A model generated the notes under the pieces. That model saw nothing but the letters and a program-made list of their open reading frames with translations. It did no database searches and was not told the DNA's origin. A DNA stretch of 64,000 nt, from positions 37,980-101,979 of the forward strand of contig NZ_JAUUTW010000021.1 of NCBI RefSeq assembly GCF_030676415.1, given 5' to 3'. The translations under genes and the position numbers were made by a program. Positions 57,744 to 64,000 of the stretch are shown here, in pieces (the first letter of the stretch is position 1; each line of letters begins with the position of its first letter). Source of the DNA: Peribacillus frigoritolerans (lineage in GTDB: Bacteria > Bacillota > Bacilli > Bacillales > DSM-1321).

Positions 57744-58181
57744 TCATTTCATTACTTCATCATTTATCTCGTCCATTTCCGTTTTTCCGCCATTTTGTTC
57801 GGGAGTGCTTGGTTTGCCTATGACGAATTCTTTCTTAGGCATGTTGTGCATATCCCTTGCCGTTACATGTGCATATACATAATAGGTTCCTTCTTCATCA
57901 AAAGTCTTTTCCAATTCATATATGCCGTTCCCTTTATGTTTTACCGCGATCTTGTCATGGTCATCGCTATTCGCAAGCCAAATTTCAAAACTGACATCAT
58001 CCGCATCTTTCACGACTTCATCCCCATAGGTCACTTTTGCCTGAAATTTCACAGGCTCATTCACTTTACCCTGAATTGGATCGACAGCTAAATCGACATT
58101 TAACATTTTCGGAATTTCCTCTTCCTTGCCGCATCCAGCCAAGAAAATTAACGCCATGCAAAATAACATGATTTTTTTCAT
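57744..58181 (-). CDS. Lipoprotein with YtkA/FixH-like domain
   Basis: A 145-residue protein. The lipobox FLAGC is followed by an Ig-like YtkA domain (VDLAVDPIQGKVNEPVKFQA, VSFEIWLANSDDHDKIAV, GTYYVYAHVTARDMHNMPKK). Met/His residues in the last strand could bind copper as in related periplasmic proteins. It lies 19 nt after the sensor kinase gene and is the last gene of the operon. Confidence 0.8.
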   Translation of the reverse strand: MKKIMLFCMALIFLAGCGKEEEIPKMLNVDLAVDPIQGKVNEPVKFQAKVTYGDEVVKDADDVSFEIWLANSDDHDKIAVKHKGNGIYELEKTFDEEGTYYVYAHVTARDMHNMPKKEFVIGKPSTPEQNGGKTEMDEINDEVMK

Positions 58182-58200
58182 TTTTGAACGTATCCCCTTT

Positions 58201-59616
58201 TTATGAATTCCATTCTTCTTTTATAATCGGTAGGATGACCCTGACTTTCGTTCCCCTTTTTTCCTTGCTTTCTATTTCGATTTTACCATTTTGTAATTCC
58301 ACCAATTTTTTGACAATGGACAGTCCAAGCCCTGACCCGCCATCAAAACGGCTGCGTGCTTTGTTCACTCGGTAAAAACGATTCATGATATATGGCAGAT
58401 CCGCTTCCGGAATCCCGTTACCCGTGTCAGTAACCAGCAGTTCGCAATCATCTTTATGCTGAATTAGGGTAATATGGATGGACCCTCCAGTATCCGTGTA
58501 CTGAATGGCATTATCAAAAATGTTATGTAGGATCTGTTCCATCCTTCCTTCATCCCCAAAAATAATCGGGTCTGGATCCAGATCTAGCTGCAAGCCCAAT
58601 TGCTTTTCCTTTATTATCGGTTCATATTTCACAAGTACGTCTTCAATGAACTGCGCATAGGCAATCGGGGTTTTATTTAACATGAATGGATCACTATCCA
58701 TTTTTGATAAGTCCATCAGATCTCCCACAAGCCGCTGCAGCCTAAGAGCCTCCCTTGAAATGAGTAGTAGGTATTTCCGTTGCTCTTCATCATTTTTCAC
58801 GACACCATCCAATATAGCCTGCGTGTAGCCCTTTACGTAACTAAGCGGGGTTCTGAGCTCATGTGCAACATTTTCTAGAAATTCTTTTTTTCTTTCTTCC
58901 TCCAAATGGATGGAATTGGCCATATCATTAAAGGCTATTGCCAGTTTACCTATTTCATCATGACTCCTTACCTCGACCTGTATGTCATAATTCCCCTCTG
59001 AGACACGATGGGCTGCAGTCTCAATTTCCTTAATTGGACTGACTAGCTTCTTCAACCATTTCGTAGTAAACAAAATCGCGACAATCAAAAATAATAGAAC
59101 CGCCGCCATCCATTTTGCGGCAAATTCCTTAAATAAGACCGTAATGGAATCTACAGGAATATATGTATAGATGATACCTTCGAGGCGATCTTCGTCAATC
59201 AGGGGTATGATCGCCGCTACGATGTTCTTTTCAAACCTTTTCTCATATCCCTCTTTTTCAACAGCTTTCCCATCTAAAAGCATTTGCCGTTCTTCTTCAG
59301 AAATAAGGGTGTCATAATTGATTTCAAAAGGCAGACAGGCACTCAATTCCCTGGGATTGTTGACGACAAAAACCTCGCTGTCATTCTTACTGTTAAACCA
59401 TTCAACTTTTTCCTTGAAGTCTTCGCTGATTTCACCGCCGGAATAATCCGCCCCTAGCAATGACGCTTCATTGACTAAATCTGTTTTAAGCTTCTCCACA
59501 TATAGATTTTTATAATAATATTGAGAAAGGGAGTAAGCGAACACCACGGATAGGATGATGGCGGTGATGATGGTAAGCCATAATTTAAAAGAGAGGGTTC
59601 GCCATTTATTGATCAT
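58201..59616 (-). CDS. Sensor histidine kinase
   Basis: A 471-residue protein. Two hydrophobic segments flank an extracellular domain of about 130 residues; a HAMP domain follows (IKEIETAAHRVSEGNYDIQV). The H-box is ENVAHELRTPLSYVKGY and the N and G boxes are NIFDNAIQYTD and VTDTGNGIP. It overlaps the regulator gene by 4 nt. The signal is unknown, but lipoprotein genes on both sides suggest an envelope or copper/redox stimulus. Confidence 0.92.
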   Translation of the reverse strand: MINKWRTLSFKLWLTIITAIILSVVFAYSLSQYYYKNLYVEKLKTDLVNEASLLGADYSGGEISEDFKEKVEWFNSKNDSEVFVVNNPRELSACLPFEINYDTLISEEERQMLLDGKAVEKEGYEKRFEKNIVAAIIPLIDEDRLEGIIYTYIPVDSITVLFKEFAAKWMAAVLLFLIVAILFTTKWLKKLVSPIKEIETAAHRVSEGNYDIQVEVRSHDEIGKLAIAFNDMANSIHLEEERKKEFLENVAHELRTPLSYVKGYTQAILDGVVKNDEEQRKYLLLISREALRLQRLVGDLMDLSKMDSDPFMLNKTPIAYAQFIEDVLVKYEPIIKEKQLGLQLDLDPDPIIFGDEGRMEQILHNIFDNAIQYTDTGGSIHITLIQHKDDCELLVTDTGNGIPEADLPYIMNRFYRVNKARSRFDGGSGLGLSIVKKLVELQNGKIEIESKEKRGTKVRVILPIIKEEWNS

Positions 59617-60299
59617 TTCTTTTCCTCTATCTTATAACCGATTCCCCAGACGGTTTGAATGTAATCGGCCGCTCTTAATTTCATTCGCAACGTTTTGATA
59701 TGGGTATCCACGGTACGTAAAGATCCTCCATACTCCCCGCTCCATACATGTTCAAGCAGTTGTTCACGGCTGAGTGCCTGGCTTTTATGACGCATGAGGA
59801 ATAAGAGCAATTCGAATTCTTTCAAGGTTAAATTGATTGGCTTCCCTTCCACCGAAACCGTTCTGGATTGTAAGTTCAAGCTAATTTTACCGAACCGGAC
59901 ATGGTTTTGATTCTCTTCATTCAATGATGATTTCCCGGTCCTTCGCAATACCGCTTCGACCCTTGCGACCAATTCTCCTGGATTGAACGGTTTGACGATA
60001 TAATCGTCGCCGCCAAGCTTCAGCCCTTTCACCTTATCCCATTCTTCACCTTTCGCACTGACAAATATCACAGGGATCTCCCAATTTTCACGAATTTCTT
60101 CACAAACGGAGAAACCGTCCATACCTGGCATCATGATATCCAATAAGATTAAATCCACTTCCTCTGTTTCAACCATACTAATAGCTTCTTTTCCATTCGC
60201 AGCTTGAAGGCATCGATAACCTGAGTTCAGCAAATACATTTCAACTAGATTTCGCATATCTTCTTCATCATCCACGACTAAAATGGTGTAAACATGCAT
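59613..60299 (-). CDS. OmpR-family response regulator
   Basis: A 228-residue protein. The receiver domain has VVDDEEDM, phospho-Asp54 in LILLDIMMPGMDG and KPFNPGELVARV. A winged-helix effector domain follows (LTLKEFELLLFLMRHKSQAL, RTVDTHIKTLRMKL). It lies 5 nt after the propeller lipoprotein gene and overlaps the kinase gene. Confidence 0.93.
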   Translation of the reverse strand: MHVYTILVVDDEEDMRNLVEMYLLNSGYRCLQAANGKEAISMVETEEVDLILLDIMMPGMDGFSVCEEIRENWEIPVIFVSAKGEEWDKVKGLKLGGDDYIVKPFNPGELVARVEAVLRRTGKSSLNEENQNHVRFGKISLNLQSRTVSVEGKPINLTLKEFELLLFLMRHKSQALSREQLLEHVWSGEYGGSLRTVDTHIKTLRMKLRAADYIQTVWGIGYKIEEKK

Positions 60300-60304
60300 G
60301 TCAT

Positions 60305-61267
60305 CTACTCCCTCAACATCAATTGGAACGGACCTTCGCCGACTTTGATCGTTTTTTTAACATCGACTGTTTCAGCATCCATTACATACACTTCATCACT
60401 ATCATATCCCGCCACGACCACATCTTCGTTAAAGTTCGCCATTTCAAAGGGGTTGACGCCGACCACTTTGTTTTTCACTACCTCATATCGATCATTCAAT
60501 TTATATAAGGAGCTTGTACCGTGACTAAGGACAAATATGCCTTCAGCATTCTCCAGGAACTTTATCGGCATGGTGGGGGCCTTCAGCTTTTTCTTCAACT
60601 CTCCCGTTTTTGCCGAATAAATATATAGATCTTCTTCGACTTGGTCCCCATCCCCGTGTCCTCCGATCCATATTTCATCCTTTTCTTCCCTTAATAATGA
60701 GCCTGTGCTCGAACTATGTACGGGAAATTCGAAATCGACCTTTTTCGTTTCAAGATTTATCACTGAACATTTGGTATCACCAAAATTAATAACATACAAA
60801 CGATTGGCTTCCTCTCCTTGAAGGACGGTCAAGGGGCTTTTACCAACCTTTACAATATCTTGTTCCTCCCCCTCAGCATTAAAAAAATGAATGGAGTGAT
60901 TCGATTGATTGACCGCCACGATGCTTTTTCCATCACGCAACAACTGCATATTGACGATCCCTTTCCCAATTTTCCAACTGTTTATCAGTTTTCCTGCTGA
61001 TAAAGAGTACACTTGGACTTTCTCCATCTCTTTTCCATAAAGCAGGATAGTATCTTTGTCTGCCAGGAGCAGGGCTCCGGTAAATGGTTCTGAAATATCC
61101 CATTTTGCAAATGGATGATAGTTTTCATCTATGAAAGTCAGTGAGGTATCCTTGATATTGATAGTCGCCAGGAAAGATTCACTTTTATTGATTTTAGTAA
61201 ATGCATTACCGCTATTACACCCGGTAAGCAGTACGATGGCAAGAAAAAGCCCAATGCCCCACCTCAT
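60305..61267 (-). CDS. Lipoprotein with beta-propeller (YncE-like) fold
   Basis: A 320-residue protein. The lipobox LLTGC is followed by about seven repeats, each ending in a pattern such as VYSLSAGKLINSWKIG, VINLETKKVDFEFPV or VMDAETVDVKKTIKVG, typical of YVTN/YncE beta-propellers. It is exposed outside the membrane. As the first gene of an operon with a two-component system and a YtkA-like lipoprotein, it may sense or bind the stimulus. The function is not known. Confidence 0.85.
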   Translation of the reverse strand: MRWGIGLFLAIVLLTGCNSGNAFTKINKSESFLATINIKDTSLTFIDENYHPFAKWDISEPFTGALLLADKDTILLYGKEMEKVQVYSLSAGKLINSWKIGKGIVNMQLLRDGKSIVAVNQSNHSIHFFNAEGEEQDIVKVGKSPLTVLQGEEANRLYVINFGDTKCSVINLETKKVDFEFPVHSSSTGSLLREEKDEIWIGGHGDGDQVEEDLYIYSAKTGELKKKLKAPTMPIKFLENAEGIFVLSHGTSSLYKLNDRYEVVKNKVVGVNPFEMANFNEDVVVAGYDSDEVYVMDAETVDVKKTIKVGEGPFQLMLRE

Positions 61268-61385
61268 ATTTTAAGCTCCTTATTCATTAAATATCTAATT
61301 TTATAAGATTTTAACAATGATTTGTGAAAAAAGTATGAAGCAGAAAAGAATATTTGCTAACAAGCATCCATATCACAACCGGAAA

Positions 61386-61652
61386 TCATAATCTTTCCAA
61401 TTCAGTGATATAGGCCATGACGATCGCATTTTTCATTTCTTCCGAAAGCGAAGATTCCATCACGCGTTTAATACAGAGATAAAACTTCTCCAGTACTGGT
61501 TTCCGGGCACGGGGATGTGAATTTTCATCCAATAGCTCACGGCGGATGAGTTCCGATAACACTTCCCTTCCACCTCCATCCGTCACCTTACGATTATTCC
61601 ATATACTTAAATAAGCCTCCAATAATTCTTCTTGCCTGACATTTTCTTTCAT
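61386..61652 (-). CDS. Small helical protein of unknown function
   Basis: The start is ATG at 61652, with GGAAGGGATAAT just before; an upstream in-frame ATG at 61670 overlaps that site. It has 88 residues, all predicted helix, rich in Glu/Arg (RQEELLEAYLSIWNNRKV, RRELLDENSHPRARKPVLEK). It is conserved-looking but I do not recognise the family. It is monocistronic. Confidence 0.6.
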   Translation of the reverse strand: MKENVRQEELLEAYLSIWNNRKVTDGGGREVLSELIRRELLDENSHPRARKPVLEKFYLCIKRVMESSLSEEMKNAIVMAYITELERL

Positions 61653-61761
61653 ATTATCCCTTCCATCCATTACTAATTTTTACATATTAATAATCAAGTT
61701 TGTAAAGACTACCTTAATAATACGATTACGCTTTTAAAAATTCAAAAAAGGAGTGAGTACA

Positions 61762-62004
61762 ATTTCTCAAGTATACCGCTGTCCGAATTGCCGGACAAAT
61801 AAATCTCGCTTCAATCTCATTCAGCAAGTAGCAACTCCCGTTAAAAAGGATCCGCAATCCGGTGAGATTGTTGAACAATATTCGAACGATTCCCTTCAGC
61901 CGTTCCATCTAGCATATAATGGTCCTGAAGTTCGGGTCCAATGTGCTGCTTGCGGATTAATTGAAGACGAAAAGACATTTGCCGCCTTTGGATTGCAACA
62001 ATAA
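61762..62004 (+). CDS. Zinc-ribbon protein, possible AUU start
   Basis: The product of about 80 residues carries Cys-x-x-Cys pairs [10 protein letters not shown] near the N terminus and [10 protein letters not shown] near the C terminus, a likely four-Cys zinc site. AAGGAG at 61748-61753 overlaps an in-frame GTG at 61753, so initiation there has no spacing. Eight bases further, ATT at 61762 ([10 protein letters not shown]) is well spaced and could be a rare AUU start. If GTG is used, the start is 61753. The family role is unknown. Confidence 0.65.
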   Translation: MSQVYRCPNCRTNKSRFNLIQQVATPVKKDPQSGEIVEQYSNDSLQPFHLAYNGPEVRVQCAACGLIEDEKTFAAFGLQQ

Positions 62005-62036
62005 AAATGAAGCTGTCTTATAAGTTCCTAAAATAA

Positions 62037-62076
62037 AACAGGTGAAGAAAAACAATTCGTTTTTCTTCACCTGTTT
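62037..62076 (+). terminator. Rho-independent terminator
   Basis: AACAGGTGAAGAAAAAC and GTTTTTCTTCACCTGTT around AATTC, followed by TTTCT. It lies 33 nt past the zinc-ribbon stop. Confidence 0.88.
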
Positions 62077-62588
62077 TTCTATTTTTATAATTTTCCTGAA
62101 GGTAGTTAGCAAAAGCCGGCTAGAATATGGGCCATGGCTACGTTTGAACTTTCGTTAAACCCCGAAGCGAAAAGCGACGGAACGACCGATTGCCCTTGGT
62201 ATGGCCAAAAAACACTCTCTACCTCGATTTTTCGTCGAGCGTAAATTTATGCATTTGATTCAGACCAAAGGTTCACTTTTGCTTTCGCTTTTAGTTCTTC
62301 GTAATTAGATTAAAATGCACCTGGTGATTTCACGACAGGAATATATAATTTTCTGAAGAAATCTTTGGATTGCTCATAAAAATCGTCCTTTCGTAAATGG
62401 TGTTTGGTAACTTCATTTTAAGGGCGATATTTTTGTGCATAAATTTTATAAAAGGGGGATTGCTTCTAAAAGTCATTTTCCTGACTTTTAGGACAGCCCC
62501 TCTACTTAAGAGTTCAAGTTCGTCGCAAATTATCTGGTTAGGTCATTTTTTTCTTTAAAAATCCTACAAAAAGATTGAGTTCCGAAAT
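62077..62588. other. Decayed intergenic region
   Basis: About 510 bases with scattered decayed sequence. A minus-strand 34-codon frame at about 62316-62420 reads KHHLRKDDFYEQSKDFFRKL and ends SPGAF, protein-like but without a start; I cannot name it. A hairpin ending GGACAGCCCCTC lies near 62480. It is probably the scar of one or more deleted genes or IS elements. Confidence 0.4.
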
Positions 62589-62734
62589 CAAATAACTTTT
62601 TTGCCAAGTAAAAACTTACTTATGATTTCTGATGATAAGGCTTTTTCTTCTGTGTATGCTTGGTTAAATAGTATTTTCCCTTTTTCAATTGAAGGGGATC
62701 TTTGAATAACAGTTAGTTTATCTTTCGGATTCAA
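62589..62734 (-). pseudogene. Small ORF, about 48 codons, apparently frameshifted
   Basis: TTG at 62734 is preceded by GAGGTGATTCAT. The frame begins NPKDKLTVIQ, and the next part, in a frame one base off, reads IEKGKILFNQAYTEEKALSS then EIISKFLLGKKVI. One missing base near 62700 would give a single 48-residue protein. As printed the region is frameshifted. The product is a small basic protein of unknown family, divergent from the peptide gene at 62916. Confidence 0.35.
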
Positions 62735-62857
62735 ATGAATCACCTCTTTTCTTTTTTATTACTCTTTAAAGCGAAGGAAATAAGATTTTTATAAACTCTT
62801 TTTTTTTATTTTTGTTTTGATTTACTTGTTAACGATCTAACCCACTTCTTTGTGTGA

Positions 62858-62885
62858 AAGGGCATTAGCGAAACAAAAAGCCCTT
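62858..62885 (+). promoter_or_regulatory. Leader hairpin before the peptide gene
   Basis: AAGGGC and GCCCTT pair around a 16-nt A-rich loop, 30 nt before the start codon of the cysteine-rich peptide. A second inverted pair, CCCTTAC and GTGAAGGG, involves the ribosome binding site. Translational control is possible. Confidence 0.35.
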
Positions 62886-62915
62886 ACCGAAAATAAGTGA
62901 AGGGAGTGACAAAAT

Positions 62916-63071
62916 ATGGCTGTAGATAACGAAAATGAAATTAAACCAACGGGCCAGCAAGGATGTCAAGGGAAAGAAACTTGGTGTTGTTCGGGGTTAA
63001 ATTCAAAGTGTTCAAAAGAAGTAATTGTTATGCCTGACGGATCGATTAAATATACCGGAAAGTGTTGTTAA
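62916..63071 (+). CDS. 51-residue cysteine-rich peptide
   Basis: ATG at 62916 after GAAGGGAGTGACAAAAT. The product begins AVDNENEIKPTGQQGCQGK and has six Cys in the order C-x6-CC-x6-C-x17-CC, ending on the last Cys (KYTGKCC). There is no signal peptide; the first 16 residues are acidic and could be a leader. The spacing C-x6-CC-x6-C recalls disulfide-rich (knottin-like) peptides. It lies 30 nt before the PLA2-like gene and is presumably cotranscribed. I do not recognise the family. Confidence 0.7.
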   Translation: MAVDNENEIKPTGQQGCQGKETWCCSGLNSKCSKEVIVMPDGSIKYTGKCC

Positions 63072-63101
63072 TGAAACTTATAAAAGGGAGATGGATTTGT
63101 A

Positions 63102-63841
63102 ATGTATTATTCAACTAAACAAAATGACTTTACAGATGCTAATATGAGTGCGTTAGAAAACTTATTAAAACAAGAAAATATTAAAGCCGCATTTGAATAT
63201 GTTGGTGACAACGTTAAAATTAATGATCATTTCAAATTACAAACTAAAAACTATACTCGTAAATATTTTGCAGAGCAAGAAGATAATAAAAAAGAAGTAG
63301 GGCATACGATTACGCAAAATGTTACTTTTGTAAAATTAAGCATTTCTGCATATGCAACAATTGTTGATACTAAATCTGTTGATGGCCAAGGACGCACAAC
63401 AGTCGATATCGTATTTTTACAAAATGATGAAAATGGCGTATCAAGAAAACATATCGTAGGATTTGCAGATGGAAAAAAGAAGTTGAAGCTAACAATCCAG
63501 ATGATGGTTTAGAATTAGAATTGCCAGTCATGGAAACACAGGGAGATTACCAACCTAACAGCAGCATTCTATCTTGCTTTGATGGTGGCTGTTGTAAATT
63601 AGGTAGTCCAGCTGTTCAATATAAATGGTGTGGTTCTGGCTGTGGTTCAGGTACTCCAGTTAATGCTCTTGATACTTGCTGCCGGACACACGATTATTGC
63701 TACAGAAACTTTAAAGCTATGAAAGATCGTTGTGCTTGCGACAGGACTTTGATTTCTTGTGCTAAGAGTACCAGTATTGGTTCCCGTTATGATATTATCA
63801 TTACTTTTGAAGCTAAGCTCCTTCGTTGTATTTTTGCTTAA
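63102..63841 (+). CDS. Phospholipase A2-like protein encoded in two frames
   Basis: Frame 1 (63102-63512) gives a 136-residue protein with a beta-rich N-terminal domain (VTFVKLSISAYATIVDTKSV). The -1 frame, entered at the slippery A AAA AAG (63473-63479), continues EVEANNPDDGLELELPVMET and encodes a PLA2 fold to 63841. That fold has a calcium loop WCGSGCGSG, active site DTCCRTHDYCY with the His-Asp pair, and CACDRTLISC. AGGA lies 11 nt before the heptamer, like the stimulatory site of dnaX. The fused product would be 246 residues. Either a programmed -1 shift or loss of one A explains it. There is no signal peptide. AAAGGGAGATGG precedes the start. Confidence 0.75.
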
Positions 63842-63851
63842 GTATAAAAAA

Positions 63852-63872
63852 ACACCCTCAATTTGAGGGTGT
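63852..63872 (+). terminator. Rho-independent terminator at IS boundary
   Basis: ACACCCTC and GAGGGTGT around AATTT. It lies 10 nt past the PLA2-like stop; the IS1182-type left end begins at the next base. Confidence 0.85.
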
Positions 63873-64000
63873 AAGACTGTAGACAAACTCGATGAAAATC
63901 GAGTTTGTCTATTTTTATGGCTTGTACAATTTGGACGTTGATTTCCACTCCAGGCACTCGCTTTCCGCGGGCGGTCGGGGAGCCTCCTCGGCTTTCGCCT
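63873..64000 (+). mobile_element. IS1182-type element, copy C (left end, cut by window)
   Basis: It begins AAGACTGTAGACAAACTCG, then the perfect hairpin TAGACAAACTCGAT / ATCGAGTTTGTCTA and the GC-rich core (CCAGGCACTCGCTTTCCGCG), reaching the window edge before the transposase. Over this stretch it is nearly identical to copy A (1.9-2.1 kb). Whether it holds an intact transposase cannot be seen. Confidence 0.85.

Overview
The window looks like a chromosomal segment of an aerobic, endospore-forming Bacillaceae, most like the Peribacillus / Bacillus simplex group. The evidence is low GC content, AGGAGG-type ribosome binding sites, spore genes (a spoVA-type operon, a SleB/CwlJ-like hydrolase, ykwD, an Hsp20-like spore-type protein), Bacillus gene pairs (fruR-fruK-fruA, odhA-odhB, ku/ligD, cidA-cidB) and an S-box riboswitch in front of yitJ-metH. 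The species-level guess is inference from gene content only.

Layout. 0-14 kb is accessory and decayed. It holds a secreted beta/gamma-crystallin-like protein, an IS1182-type remnant, a shortened spoVA2-type operon (spoVAD-spoVAEb-DUF1657-DUF421), several unlisted gene fragments, two small secreted proteins, a frameshifted IS110-type insertion sequence, an SDR/MerR pair, a broken DUF2971 gene and copies of a short intergenic repeat. 14-22 kb carries an MBL-fold hydrolase, an MFS transporter, bioY with a promoter/operator, a YusW-like lipoprotein, a hemolysin III protein, an ArsR-DUF2087 regulator with iterated operator-like repeats, a LysM-SleB hydrolase, a GNAT, YjbQ and a VOC protein. 22-30 kb has the fructose PTS operon and the 2-oxoglutarate dehydrogenase genes. 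30-38 kb has a DODA-type dioxygenase, a polysaccharide deacetylase and the SAM-riboswitch-controlled yitJ-metH operon. 38-46 kb has MOSC, the divergent ku/ligD end-joining pair, dapF, a purine permease and a beta-carbonic anhydrase. 46-53 kb has uppP, a GNAT behind a highly structured leader RNA, cidAB, a 47-aa YflJ-like gene, a murG homologue and an MscS channel. 53-62 kb has a second IS1182-type remnant, MATE, SDR, ykwD and a four-gene lipoprotein / two-component operon. The last 1.1 kb holds a 51-residue cysteine-rich peptide and a phospholipase-A2-like gene in two frames joined at an A AAA AAG slippery heptamer, then the start of a third IS1182-type element.

Best candidates for something undescribed: (1) the cysteine-rich peptide plus PLA2-like locus at 62.9-63.8 kb with a possible programmed -1 frameshift; (2) the leader RNA at 48.0-48.12 kb, where four helices form a mutually exclusive chain ending on the Shine-Dalgarno of an acetyltransferase gene and one hairpin resembles a tRNA T-arm; (3) the IS1182-type family, whose left end abuts the hairpin of a terminator in 3 of 3 copies and whose internally deleted copy is flanked on both sides by the same 24-bp terminator hairpin; (4) a GC-rich folded core inside that IS left end that also occurs alone at 41.8 kb. 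No tRNA, rRNA or CRISPR array was found.
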